A stretch of 22,285 bases of DNA. Source: an uncultured Rhodobacter sp. (GTDB taxonomy: Bacteria > Pseudomonadota > Alphaproteobacteria > Rhodobacterales > Rhodobacteraceae). Below the pieces are notes generated by a model. That model saw nothing but the letters and a program-made list of their open reading frames with translations, did not search any database and was not told the origin of the DNA. The translations under genes and the position numbers were made by a program. The stretch spans positions 1 to 22,285 of the forward strand of contig CALGTJ010000270.1 of NCBI GenBank assembly GCA_937901435.1, given 5' to 3'. How positions within the stretch are numbered: the stretch's first letter is position 1; every line of letters starts with the position of its first letter. Shown here piece after piece: positions 1 to 9,257 of this stretch.

Positions 1-1551
<1,551 letters not shown>

Positions 1552-1578
1552 GTCTCGCTCCTGCGCTTTGGGGTCCCA

Positions 1579-2580
1579 TCACTGCATCTCCTTGCGGGCG
1601 TTGCGCACGTTCCAGATCAGGATCGGCGTGACCAGCAGCATGATGATCATCGCACTGGCCGACCCCACACCCCAATCGAGCGAACGGAACAGCTTGTCAT
1701 ACATGTAATTCGCCAGCACCTGCGTCTCCCACTGGCCGTTGGTCATGGCGAACACGATGTCGAAGATTTTCAGCACCACGAGCGTGATCGTCGTCCAGAC
1801 CACCACGATTGTGCCCATGATCTGCGGCACCTTGATCTTGAAAAATACCTGAAAAGGATTGGCCCCGTCGATGATCGCGGCCTCGATGGTTTCCTCTGGG
1901 ATCCCACGCAGCGCCGCCGACAGGATCACCATTGCAAACCCCGTCTGGATCCAGACCAGCACGATCATCAGGAACAGGTTGTTCCACATGGGGATCGTCA
2001 GCCACGTCTGCGGCTCGGCCCCGCCAAGCGCCAGATAGATCGCGTTCAGCACTCCAATCTGTTCGGCATCGACCGGGCGCTGCTCATAGACCAGCTTCCA
2101 GATGACGCCTGCGCCGACGAAAGAGATCGCCATCGGCATAAAGATCAAGGACTTGGCCAGATTGCCCCATTTGATCCGATCGGTCAGTTGCGCGGCCATC
2201 AGGCCAAAGGCGGTGGACAAGGCCGGCACGATCAGCAGCCAGAGGAAGTTGTTGCACAAAGCCTCCCAGAATTTCGGCTCGCCAAACATCTTGCGGTAAT
2301 TCTCAAGCCCCACAAAGGCCCCGCCTTGCGAACGGTCGGTCAAAGACAGCCGCAGCGTCTCGATGACGGGATAGGCCAGATAGAGGCCAAGGGCGAAAAC
2401 GGCGGGAAACACGAACAGCCAGGGACGGACCAGATTGGCGCGGTTGATATTGCGCCCCGCGTTCCGCCCGGAGGCGGGAAAGATGAACTTATCAAGGATG
2501 ACGTTGGAGAAATAGAAATACCCAACACAGCCACCAACACCGATCACAATGGTCAGCAACCCCTGCAAAGCCAGATGCAT
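1579..2580 (-). CDS. aglF: Alpha-glucoside ABC transporter permease AglF
   Basis: This is the first membrane subunit (MalF-like) of the alpha-glucoside importer, 333 residues. An N-terminal helix (about 5-30) precedes a cytoplasmic stretch and then a six-helix BPD_transp_1-type core. The EAA loop is visible as EAAIIDGANPFQVFFKIKVP around residue 230. A strong GGAGGAG ribosome site precedes the ATG. The gene is separated from upstream aglE by 82 bp holding a stable hairpin, and from downstream aglG by only 27 bp. It should pair with AglG in the inner membrane to form the pore that accepts sugar from AglE. The family call is secure; the sugar range is inferred from the neighbours. Confidence 0.93.
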   Translation of the reverse strand: MHLALQGLLTIVIGVGGCVGYFYFSNVILDKFIFPASGRNAGRNINRANLVRPWLFVFPAVFALGLYLAYPVIETLRLSLTDRSQGGAFVGLENYRKMFGEPKFWEALCNNFLWLLIVPALSTAFGLMAAQLTDRIKWGNLAKSLIFMPMAISFVGAGVIWKLVYEQRPVDAEQIGVLNAIYLALGGAEPQTWLTIPMWNNLFLMIVLVWIQTGFAMVILSAALRGIPEETIEAAIIDGANPFQVFFKIKVPQIMGTIVVVWTTITLVVLKIFDIVFAMTNGQWETQVLANYMYDKLFRSLDWGVGSASAMIIMLLVTPILIWNVRNARKEMQ

Positions 2581-2618
2581 GCCGTCTCCTCCCTGAATTT
2601 TGTGTTGTTTTAGGGGTG

Positions 2619-2642
2619 TCCGGGCCTGTCACAAGGCCCGGA
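2619..2642 (-). other. Intercistronic hairpin between aglE and aglF
   Basis: A perfect 9-bp inverted repeat (TCCGGGCCT / AGGCCCGGA) with a 6-nt loop lies 20 bp after the aglE stop codon. No T-run follows it on the minus strand, so it is unlikely to be a full terminator. Hairpins at this place in binding-protein operons commonly protect the upstream mRNA or attenuate read-through, so that the binding protein is made in excess over the permeases. That role is inferred here. Confidence 0.6.
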
Positions 2643-2662
2643 ACAGGACCTTCAGGGAAACG

Positions 2663-3931
2663 CTATTTCAAGCCGTCCCAGCTTTCCTGAATGGCAGTGG
2701 CCACAGCGTCGGCGTCCGCGCCGCCTGCATAGTCAACCATGCCCGTCCAGAAAGAGCCCGCGCCAACGCCGCCGGGCATCAGATCAGAGGCGTCAAAGCG
2801 GAAGGTTGTCGCGTTCAACAAGATGTCGTTCATACGCTGCGAAACATCATCCACGAATTTCGACGGGTCCACGCCCTTATGTGGCGTCAGGAAACCGCCC
2901 TTGCCCATCCAGACCTCATGAGCGGCTGGCGAGCGCAGGAATTCGATCAGCTCATGCGCGCCTTCGCTTTCGTTGGTGATCGCAAACAAGGTCCCCGCCC
3001 CCAAAACCGGAGCGCCCATATCCTTGCTTTCATAGGCCGGGAAATAGAAGAAATCCGCATCCTCACCCACAAGGGTTCCCTCTGGAAAGAAGCCCGGAAT
3101 AAAGCTGGCCTGACGGTGCATATAGCACTGTGGCGGCGCGCTGAACAACCCCTTTGGGCTGTCGCGGAAATCCGTCGAGGCGACGACACCGGCCCCGCCG
3201 GCAACGTAATCCTCGTTGCGTGCAAAGGCTCCGAACTCTTCGATCGCGGCGACCACGCGCGGGTCGTTGAACGGGATTTCATTGGATACCCATTGGTCAT
3301 ACACTGAGGGAGGCTGCGTGCGCAGCATCAAATCCTCGACCCAATCGGTCGCAGGCCAGCCCGTCGCGGCCCCTGACCCCAACCCGATGCACCACGGCGT
3401 TTCGCCATCGGCCACGATCTGATCACTCAGCGCCTTGAGCTCTTCCATGGTTGTGGGTACGTCGTAGCCCGCATCTTCAAAGTTCTCGGGCACGTACCAA
3501 ACCAGCGATTTCAAATCGACGCGAAAGAACATGCCGTACAGCTCTTTTTCGCCATCTGCATTGGCGAAAGTGGCAAGATCAACCCAGGACTGACCAGCCG
3601 CATAGTTTTCACGGATCCAGTCGGCCGTTCCATCCCTCAAAGGCGTCAGAAAGCCACGGCTGGCCATGTCAGCGGCCAGACCGGGCTGAGGGAACACCGC
3701 AAGATTGGCGGCAGACCCCGCTTCTGCATCCACCATGATCTGCTGCTCGAAACTGTCCGACCCGACATAGCGCACGTCATGGCCCGTTTGAGCCTCGAAA
3801 ATATCAAAGATTTCAGCGATAGTTTCCGCCTCGGGGCTCAGCCACGGGCCTGAAACAGTGATCTGCTCGGCGCTGACCATTCCACCTGACAAAGCAACCG
3901 CAGCGACGCCGGAAAAAAGGGCGTATTTCAT
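2663..3931 (-). CDS. aglE: Alpha-glucoside-binding periplasmic protein AglE
   Basis: This is the solute-binding protein (family 1 extracellular binding protein, MalE-like) of the AglEFG importer, 422 residues from the chosen start. That start, MKYALFSGVAAVALSG, gives a classical Sec signal peptide with probable cleavage after VSA at about residue 20. It is preceded by a strong GGGAGGA site five bases upstream. An in-frame ATG 63 bp upstream would add MAHPLRQETTAHPLR, encoded by a tandem duplication and lacking signal-peptide character, so it was rejected. The mature protein has the usual two-lobe composition with many aromatic residues and carries WCIGLGSGAATGWPATDWVE mid-protein, as in AglE proteins. 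It is the first gene of the minus-strand operon, divergent from aglR. Confidence 0.93.
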   Translation of the reverse strand: MKYALFSGVAAVALSGGMVSAEQITVSGPWLSPEAETIAEIFDIFEAQTGHDVRYVGSDSFEQQIMVDAEAGSAANLAVFPQPGLAADMASRGFLTPLRDGTADWIRENYAAGQSWVDLATFANADGEKELYGMFFRVDLKSLVWYVPENFEDAGYDVPTTMEELKALSDQIVADGETPWCIGLGSGAATGWPATDWVEDLMLRTQPPSVYDQWVSNEIPFNDPRVVAAIEEFGAFARNEDYVAGGAGVVASTDFRDSPKGLFSAPPQCYMHRQASFIPGFFPEGTLVGEDADFFYFPAYESKDMGAPVLGAGTLFAITNESEGAHELIEFLRSPAAHEVWMGKGGFLTPHKGVDPSKFVDDVSQRMNDILLNATTFRFDASDLMPGGVGAGSFWTGMVDYAGGADADAVATAIQESWDGLK

Positions 3932-3936
3932 GAAGG

Positions 3937-3943
3937 TCCTCCC
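3937..3943 (-). promoter_or_regulatory. Ribosome binding site deciding the aglE start
   Basis: GGGAGGA on the minus strand lies five bases before the ATG at 3929-3931. It favours this start over the in-frame ATG at 3992-3994, which lies inside the duplicated leader. Confidence 0.8.
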
Positions 3944-3947
3944 ATAA

Positions 3948-3998
3948 TGGCGCAGCGGGTGCGCCGTCGTTTCCTGGCGCAGCGGGTGCGCCATCGTT
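3948..3998 (-). repeat. 27-bp-period tandem duplication in the aglE leader
   Basis: Two copies of a 24-bp block (3948-3971 and 3975-3998, 23 of 24 bases identical; first 18 bases TGGCGCAGCGGGTGCGCC exact) repeat with a period of 27 bp. The block lies directly upstream of the aglE ribosome site, inside the presumed 5' untranslated leader. It looks like a recent slippage or duplication event. Confidence 0.85.
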
Positions 3999-4029
3999 GA
4001 TGTTCGCCTCGCTTTGGAGAATCATTTTC

Positions 4030-4041
4030 CAAAGCGCTTTG
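4030..4041. promoter_or_regulatory. AglR operator O1 (aglE side)
   Basis: This is the perfect 12-bp palindrome CAAAGCGCTTTG, the form expected of a LacI/GalR-family operator with a central CG step. It lies about 98 bp upstream of the aglE start codon. An identical copy sits next to the aglR start. That both are bound by AglR is inferred from position and symmetry. Confidence 0.82.
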
Positions 4042-4187
4042 AATTGCAGTAGACTCTGGGAATCCTGTCGACCTGTCAATCAAGTTTCTTTTTGAAATGC
4101 TTAATAAAACAACGGTTTTTTCGCTGCGATGCAGAATATTCAGGCTTTGACCAATGCGGCCCGAACAGCTAAGTTCAGCACGAAACT

Positions 4188-4199
4188 CAAAGCGCTTTG
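4188..4199. promoter_or_regulatory. AglR operator O2 (aglR side)
   Basis: This is the second exact CAAAGCGCTTTG palindrome, ending 12 bp before the chosen aglR ATG. Its closeness to the start suggests direct autorepression. The distance to O1 is 158 bp centre to centre, almost exactly 15 turns of B-DNA, so a repressor dimer-of-dimers could bridge both sites. Confidence 0.82.
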
Positions 4200-4211
4200 G
4201 CTGTTAACCTT

Positions 4212-5258
4212 ATGAATCTCAAACAACTGTCTGCGGCATTGGGCCTGTCACAAACCACCGTCAGCCGCGCGCTGAACGGTTATCCCGAAGTGGCAGAAGC
4301 CACGCGCCTGCGGGTCGTCGCCGCCGCCAAGGTGCATGGCTATCGCCCCAACACCCGCGCACGCGGACTGGCCACGGGTCGCGCCATGGCAATCGGCCAT
4401 GTGATCCCGGTCTCGTCGCGCCATGAAATCGTGAACCCGGTCTTTGCCGATTTCATCGCAGGCGCGGGCGAGTCCTATCTCAAACATGGCTATGACATCG
4501 TGATTTCGGTGGTGCCCGATGACCGCGAAGAACACGCCTATCGCGATATCGCTGCCAAAGGCTCTGTCGACGGGATCATCATACACGGGCCGCGCTGCAC
4601 CGATCCGCGCATCAAGCTGTTGCAGGACATAGGCCTGCCGTTAGTGGTGCATGGCCGCGCGTCGCAGGAAACCAGCGCCTATGACTGGGTCGATGTGAAC
4701 AACCGCCGCGCCTTTGAACGGGCGACGCGGTTTCTGGCCGATCTGGGGCATCGCCGCATCGCGCTGGTGAACGGTCTGGTCGAGATGGATTTCGCCACCC
4801 GCCGCCTGCAAGGCTACCGCGACGGGCTGCGTGGCTATGGCATCGAGTTGGATCCCGACCTAGAGCAATCCACGGAAATGACGGAAACATATGGCTATAC
4901 CCTGACCCGGCAGATGCTGGATCTGCCCAATCCGCCCACCGCCATTGTCGCCTCTTCGATCATTTCCAGCATCGGCATTCGCCGTGCCATTCAAGAACGT
5001 GGCCTGCAATTGGGCCGGGATGTGTCCGTCATCACCCATGACGACGAACTCAGCTATCTTAGCAACAGCGGGCCAGAGCCGATCTTTACCGTCACGCGGT
5101 CCTCTGTGCGCGAGGCCGGGCGGCTGTGTGCAGAGCGGCTGATTTCGATGATCGCCACACCGGGCAGCGCGCCGGAACAGACCCTGCTGGAGGCAGAACT
5201 GACGGTTGGCCTGTCCACCGGCCCTGCCCCCCAGGTTGCCCGCCGGGTCTCTGCCTGA
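4212..5258 (+). CDS. aglR: LacI-family repressor of the agl locus (AglR)
   Basis: This is a LacI/GalR-type transcription regulator of 348 residues. The N-terminal helix-turn-helix is obvious (LKQLSAALGLSQTTVSRALN, residues 3-22), followed by the hinge region and the periplasmic-binding-protein-like sugar domain (from about residue 60). The domain includes the conserved GSVDGIIIHGP and DLGHRRIALVNG segments. The ATG at 4212 starts exactly where AglR proteins usually do. A TTG at 4197 in the same frame would add five residues but falls inside operator O2, so it is less likely. No strong ribosome site precedes the ATG, which may mean weak or leaderless translation and fits a low-abundance repressor. 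It is divergent from aglEFGA and should repress it until an alpha-glucoside or derivative binds. Confidence 0.92.
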   Translation: MNLKQLSAALGLSQTTVSRALNGYPEVAEATRLRVVAAAKVHGYRPNTRARGLATGRAMAIGHVIPVSSRHEIVNPVFADFIAGAGESYLKHGYDIVISVVPDDREEHAYRDIAAKGSVDGIIIHGPRCTDPRIKLLQDIGLPLVVHGRASQETSAYDWVDVNNRRAFERATRFLADLGHRRIALVNGLVEMDFATRRLQGYRDGLRGYGIELDPDLEQSTEMTETYGYTLTRQMLDLPNPPTAIVASSIISSIGIRRAIQERGLQLGRDVSVITHDDELSYLSNSGPEPIFTVTRSSVREAGRLCAERLISMIATPGSAPEQTLLEAELTVGLSTGPAPQVARRVSA

Positions 5259-5356
5259 GGGCTGGTATCAGGGCGGGCGCACGGGTTGACCGCTTGCAGC
5301 GCCGCACGTTGCAGCCTATCACCGACCATCGACACATATCCCATATGAGAATCCAT

Positions 5357-6346
5357 ATGTCCCCGAGCGACCCCCAAAAAACCTACTCTCTTGTGGCCGA
5401 CATCGGCGGAACCAACACCCGCGTGGCGCTGGCAGAGGGCACGCACCTGTTGCCGGAAACGGTCTGCCGCTATCCCAATGCGGAATTCGCCGGGCTGGAA
5501 ACGGTGCTGCGCGCCTTTCTCGACACGCAGGACGGCGTTGCTTGTGCGGGCGCGTGCGTGGCGGTGGCGGGGCCGGTGCGCGACGGGGTCGGCGCGCTGA
5601 CCAATCTGGACTGGACCATTGACTGTGCCACTCTGGCGCGCGCGACTGGGACGGAAACGGTGTCGATCCTCAATGACTTGCAGGCGCAGGGCTATTCCCT
5701 TGCCGATCTGTCCGAGGACAATCTGCGCCGCGTCATCCCCGCACCCGCCCATGCCCCCACTCATGCCACAGGCGCCACGCAGATCGTCATTGGCGTGGGC
5801 ACCGGGTTCAACGCCGCGCCCGTCTTTACCACCGACAAGGGCCGTCTGGTCACCCCAGCCGAGGCCGGTCACGCCAATATGCCCGTGCGCACCGAGGCCG
5901 AATTGCGCCTGCTGCAATATGTGGAAACCGCCCATGGCTTTCCCGCGATCGAAGACGTGATGTCAGGGCGTGGACTGTCGCGGATTTACGGCTGGCTGGC
6001 CCATGAGGCTGGCACCCCGAAAGAGGCCTCTGCCGCCGAAATCATGGCCCGCTTCGAGGCTGGCACCGATCCGCTGGCACAAGAGACCGCCGCCATGTTC
6101 GTGCGCATCCTTGGCACTGTTGCTGGCAATTTGGCGCTGATCCACCTGCCCTTCGGCGGCGTTTACCTCTGCGGCGGCGTCGCGCGCGCCTTTGCGCCCC
6201 ATCTGGACCGGCTTGGCTTTCAGGCGGCGTTTCGCGACAAGGGCCGCTTTGCCGGGTTCATGGGCAATTTCGGCGTGTCGATGATCGAGGATGACTTTGC
6301 CGCGCTGTCCGGCTGCGCCAGCCATCTGCAAGAGATTTCGGGCTGA
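5357..6346 (+). CDS. glk: Glucokinase (ROK-independent Glk type)
   Basis: This is an ATP-dependent glucokinase of the bacterial Glk family (329 residues; E. coli Glk is 321). The phosphate-binding loop VADIGGTNTRVAL is at residues 13-25. The catalytic aspartate is in ILNDLQAQGY (D107). GVGTGFNAAPV is the adenosine-side glycine motif, EAGHANMP (169-176) the glucose-binding segment, and EDVMSGRGLSRIY the family's later helix. An in-frame ATG 12 bp upstream (5345) is an equally possible start; neither has a strong ribosome site. It lies 98 bp after aglR on the same strand and may be co-transcribed. It would phosphorylate glucose freed by AglA to glucose-6-phosphate, which is also the substrate of the inositol-phosphate synthase encoded further along. 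Confidence 0.92.
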   Translation: MSPSDPQKTYSLVADIGGTNTRVALAEGTHLLPETVCRYPNAEFAGLETVLRAFLDTQDGVACAGACVAVAGPVRDGVGALTNLDWTIDCATLARATGTETVSILNDLQAQGYSLADLSEDNLRRVIPAPAHAPTHATGATQIVIGVGTGFNAAPVFTTDKGRLVTPAEAGHANMPVRTEAELRLLQYVETAHGFPAIEDVMSGRGLSRIYGWLAHEAGTPKEASAAEIMARFEAGTDPLAQETAAMFVRILGTVAGNLALIHLPFGGVYLCGGVARAFAPHLDRLGFQAAFRDKGRFAGFMGNFGVSMIEDDFAALSGCASHLQEISG

Positions 6347-6364
6347 CAACCTCCGCGCCAGCGC

Positions 6365-6389
6365 AAAGCCTACCCGACGGGCAGGCCTT
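6365..6389. terminator. Candidate bidirectional hairpin between convergent genes
   Basis: AAGCCT-A-CCC and GGG-C-AGGCcTT form an imperfect stem with a GAC loop in the 57-bp gap between the converging glk and methyltransferase genes. There is no clear T-run on either side, so termination is inferred mostly from position. Confidence 0.35.
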
Positions 6390-6403
6390 GCTCTGGCTTG
6401 AAA

Positions 6404-7519
6404 CTACGCCTCGCCCCAGATCGCCTCTGCAGTTTTGACCACCAGCTCCAGCTTGCGGCGCTGGTCGTCATAGGTTATTGAATTGCCCTCTTCGGTCGAG
6501 GCAAAGCCGCATTGCGGCGCGATCCCGAACTGATCCAGATCGGCGTATTTGCCCACCTCGTCAAACTTGGCGCGCAGGGCGTCGATGGTTTCCAAGTCAC
6601 CCGTCTTGGTCGTGATGAACCCCGGCAGCACCCGCTTTTTGCCCTTGGGCAGCAGGCGCAGCGGTTCCAGCCCGCCCGCGCGCTCTGTGTCATACTCCAT
6701 GAAATAGATATCCACGTCAGTCTTGTTGAACACCGCATCCGCCGCGGGATCATAGGCCCCCTCTGCCGCGTGGGTCGAGCGGAAGTTGCCCCGGCACATA
6801 TGCATCCCGATCAGCATGTCATCGGGTCGGTCCTTGATCGCCTCATTCATCATCTTGGCGTATTGGTCGATCAGCCAATCGGGATCCTGCCCCTGCGCCG
6901 CCTTTTCGGCCCGGTGCTTGGGATCACAGAGATAGGCGAAAAAGATGTCATCCATCTGCAAATAGCGACAGCCCGCATCGTAAAACGCCTGCACCGCCGT
7001 TTTGTAGGTCGCGGCAATGTCGGCAAACAGCACGTCCGGGTCTTTATACGCGGCAGGCGCGATGTCATCGGGGGCTGTGCGAAAATGACAGCAGCTTGGC
7101 CCCGGAATAGAGATTTTTGGCGTCACACCTGTATGTTGCGCCACGAACTTAAAGTGTTCCAGCATCGGGTGATCGGTCGGAAAGCCTAGCTTGCCCGTGA
7201 TCGTCGGAAAGATCGGGCGCAGTTTAACGCCGGCAAAGGCGACGCCTTCGTCGCGTTCGACCAGATCGAACCCGTCCAGCATCCCCATAAAGTCATAATG
7301 CCAGAAAGAGCGGCGCGCCTCGCCATCCGTCACCACATTCAGCCCGGCCTCTTCCTGCATCCTGATCAGATCCGGGATCGCCGCGTCCTCGATCTCGTGC
7401 AACTGCGCGCTTGTCAGATTATCGTCCTGAAAATGCGCGCGGCGCGCCTCGACGATCGCCTGCGGGCGCAACAGGCTGCCCACATGATCGGCCCGGAACG
7501 GCGGTGTTTTCTTGGTCAT
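6404..7519 (-). CDS. Stand-alone MetE C-terminal-domain methyltransferase
   Basis: This 371-residue protein corresponds to the catalytic C-terminal barrel of cobalamin-independent methionine synthase (MetE / YxjG group) without the N-terminal folate-binding half. The zinc ligands are all present: H240 and C242 (IGMHMCRGN), E275 (YFMEYD) and C337 (APQCGFAS). The N-terminal DHVGSLLRP and TDGEARRSFW are also family signatures, and LQMDD (about 187-191) is the substrate carboxylate-binding stretch. The ATG follows a good GGGAGAG site; an upstream in-frame start is not supported. It should transfer a methyl group to homocysteine or a related thiol. The methyl donor of these short forms is uncertain and may be a corrinoid, methylated metabolite or folate. 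It is a single gene facing away from the lipid cluster, with no evident link to it. Confidence 0.85.
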   Translation of the reverse strand: MTKKTPPFRADHVGSLLRPQAIVEARRAHFQDDNLTSAQLHEIEDAAIPDLIRMQEEAGLNVVTDGEARRSFWHYDFMGMLDGFDLVERDEGVAFAGVKLRPIFPTITGKLGFPTDHPMLEHFKFVAQHTGVTPKISIPGPSCCHFRTAPDDIAPAAYKDPDVLFADIAATYKTAVQAFYDAGCRYLQMDDIFFAYLCDPKHRAEKAAQGQDPDWLIDQYAKMMNEAIKDRPDDMLIGMHMCRGNFRSTHAAEGAYDPAADAVFNKTDVDIYFMEYDTERAGGLEPLRLLPKGKKRVLPGFITTKTGDLETIDALRAKFDEVGKYADLDQFGIAPQCGFASTEEGNSITYDDQRRKLELVVKTAEAIWGEA

Positions 7520-7929
7520 ATGTCTCTCTCCCACGGTATTTTTCGCAAGGTTAGCCCCATCCCCAAGACCCCACAAGCCACGCCGATGACAGGCGCAGGA
7601 CGTTCGTCAAAAGAGACCCCGCGCACAGCCCACAAAGACGCGACCAAAGCATCGGCGGGATATGGCCGATCAGGCATCGGATGCAATTTGTCATTTGACG
7701 CAGAAAAATATCCTCTTTCGCCACCGATATTACCCGACCGAGGCCGCGACGCTGCAAGGCCTGCGATCCTGTGATTCAGAGGATCTGCCCCGCAAAAATC
7801 GTCTTAATTGCACCATGGTCAAACTCGCAGAAATCCAGTGTCCCCGCCTTCACCAATCATTACAGCACATTTCAAACTCGGGGACTGTTGTTTTTTAGCT
7901 TGTCAAAGGGGGTGTGCTTATTGTGAGTG

Positions 7930-7960
7930 TGGACAAAGTAAAAGGTTTACCGCAAATACT
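7930..7960 (+). promoter_or_regulatory. Weak sigma-70-like promoter candidate for the lipid operon
   Basis: TGGACA (7930-7935, 5 of 6 to consensus -35) and AATACT (7955-7960, 4 of 6 to consensus -10) have a long 19-bp spacing. They lie about 50 bp before the first gene of the operon. The -10 part falls inside an inverted repeat, as an operator would. This is a guess from sequence only. Confidence 0.25.
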
Positions 7961-7972
7961 TGCGTTCAAACC
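7944..7972. promoter_or_regulatory. Interrupted inverted repeat upstream of the lipid operon
   Basis: GGTTT-ac-CGCAA-atac-TTGCG-ttc-AAACC has ten paired bases in two blocks around a 4-bp centre, ending 35 bp before the start codon at 8008. It could be a dimeric regulator operator or a 5' leader hairpin. The regulator is unknown and no regulator gene lies in the operon. Confidence 0.5.
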
Positions 7973-7996
7973 AAACGATACGCGGGCGACCGTCAT

Positions 7997-8003
7997 GGAG
8001 GGA
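7997..8003 (+). promoter_or_regulatory. Ribosome binding site deciding the start at 8008
   Basis: GGAGGGA lies four bases before the ATG at 8008. It decides against the longer in-frame reading from 7960, whose extra residues show no family similarity. Confidence 0.8.
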
Positions 8004-8007
8004 TAGA

Positions 8008-9240
8008 ATGGGTCTAGACGCCAAGCCAGAGAGGCCAAGTTTCGCGGCCGTGGCTGAACGCCGTTTCCGATTGGCCGGCAAGGCGATTATCGAAAAAGGT
8101 CACCCCTATTTCGTTCCCGTCGATACACTTGAGAAAAAGTACGCAGCCTCTCCGGACGGTTATCTCAGCCTTGCGCATTACGACTACCTTGGCCTCGCCA
8201 AACATCCCGCGGTGTTGAAAGCCGCACATGATGCCATCGATTCGATGGGGGCTGGTGCGGGTGCCTCGCGTCTGGTCGGCGGAGAGCGCAGCACGCACCG
8301 AGAGCTGGAACGCAATCTGGCTGAATTCCTGGGCGTCGGCGATGTGCTGACCATGATTTCCGGCTATCTCACCAATGTGTCGCTGATCAATCACCTGCTG
8401 GGTCCGCGCGATCTGGTGCTGATCGACGAGTTGGCCCATAACTCTATCGTGGTTGGTGCTAAATCGGGCAAGTTCGAGTGCCAGACCTTTGATCACAACA
8501 ATTTCGACGATCTGGAACAACGGCTTGCAGAGGCGCGCGGGAATTATCGCCATGTGCTGGTGGTGGTTGAGGGTCTGTATTCGATGGATGGCGACATCCC
8601 CGATCTGCCCCGCCTGCTAGAGATCAAAGAGGCCCATGACGCATGGCTTTTGGTCGACGAGGCGCATTCCTACGGCGTTCTGGGCGATCATGGCCGTGGC
8701 ATCACCGAACATTTCGGGATCGACCCCAGCCGGATCGAACTCAGCGTTGGCACCCTGTCCAAAAGCTTTGCCTCCTCCGGGGGCTTTATCTGCGCCTCGG
8801 CGGATATCATCGCATGGCTGCGCTTTACCCTGCCCGGTTTTGTCTATTCGGTCGGCCTTGCGCCTGCGACCGTGGCCACGGCGACGGCCGCCCTTGAGGT
8901 GCTACGCGGCGACAAGGAACGCGTGGCCCGCCTGAAACGCAAATCCCGGCTGTTCCTCGACACCGCCAGAGCCGCAGGGCTAAACCCCGGTGACGCGATT
9001 GGCGAGGCGGTGGTGCCCCTGTTCTTTGACGATCCGATGCAGACCATGATGGTCAGCCACGTCCTGCTGGAACACGGCATATACGCGCCGCCCATCGTTC
9101 AGGTCGGCGTGCCCAAGGATCAGCCACGCATCCGGTTCTTCTTTTCGGCGGAACATCGCGACCAGGACCTCATTCGTGCGGTCGATGTTGTGGCGGCGGC
9201 TGTGCATGGTACACTTTCTGTTCAGATGGCGACTTCCTGA
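8008..9240 (+). CDS. Alpha-oxoamine synthase, probable serine palmitoyltransferase
   Basis: This is a PLP-dependent enzyme of the alpha-oxoamine synthase family, 410 residues. Such enzymes condense an amino acid with an acyl thioester and release CO2. Visible active-site parts are YDYLGLA (58-64), the cofactor-stacking H144 in DELAHNSI, D217 and H220 in VDEAHSYGVLG, and the PLP lysine K252 in GTLSKSFASSGG. The family contains AONS (BioF), KBL, HemA and serine palmitoyltransferase. The stretches FDHNNFDDLE, VVVEGLYSMDGDIPDLP and GRGITEHFG recall the eukaryotic SPTLC2 subunit more than BioF or KBL. The gene context also points to sphingoid-base synthesis: serine + acyl-CoA (or acyl-ACP) to 3-ketosphinganine. 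It is the first gene of the plus-strand operon, cytoplasmic or membrane-peripheral. Substrate identity is inferred, and no ACP gene lies nearby. Confidence 0.8.
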   Translation: MGLDAKPERPSFAAVAERRFRLAGKAIIEKGHPYFVPVDTLEKKYAASPDGYLSLAHYDYLGLAKHPAVLKAAHDAIDSMGAGAGASRLVGGERSTHRELERNLAEFLGVGDVLTMISGYLTNVSLINHLLGPRDLVLIDELAHNSIVVGAKSGKFECQTFDHNNFDDLEQRLAEARGNYRHVLVVVEGLYSMDGDIPDLPRLLEIKEAHDAWLLVDEAHSYGVLGDHGRGITEHFGIDPSRIELSVGTLSKSFASSGGFICASADIIAWLRFTLPGFVYSVGLAPATVATATAALEVLRGDKERVARLKRKSRLFLDTARAAGLNPGDAIGEAVVPLFFDDPMQTMMVSHVLLEHGIYAPPIVQVGVPKDQPRIRFFFSAEHRDQDLIRAVDVVAAAVHGTLSVQMATS

Positions 9241-9257
9241 ACGAAAGGACCACCGTA

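Larger units (their letters stand above)
7520..8007. other. 488-bp intergenic region without a convincing gene
   Basis: This region is AT-richer than its surroundings, especially from 7790 on. It separates two divergent genes and must hold both promoters. I see no RNA gene or recognisable riboswitch, and the short open frames here lack ribosome sites and family features. Visible structures are the palindrome GCATCGGATGC (7674-7684), a GTCCCCG / CGGGGAC pair (7840-7846 and 7879-7885) with a 32-nt loop followed by a T-rich tract, and a larger inverted repeat close to the downstream gene, listed separately. Confidence 0.6.

Noticed and set aside
7840..7897. Possible terminator or small-RNA end (GTCCCCG...CGGGGAC then T-rich tract)
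   Set aside because: The stem is only 7 bp with a 32-nt loop and no gene clearly ends there; kept only as a note in the intergenic entry.
7662..7898. A 78-codon frame in the intergenic region, checked as a possible acyl carrier protein
   Set aside because: No DSL-type phosphopantetheine motif, no ribosome site, and mixed composition; not an ACP and probably not a gene.
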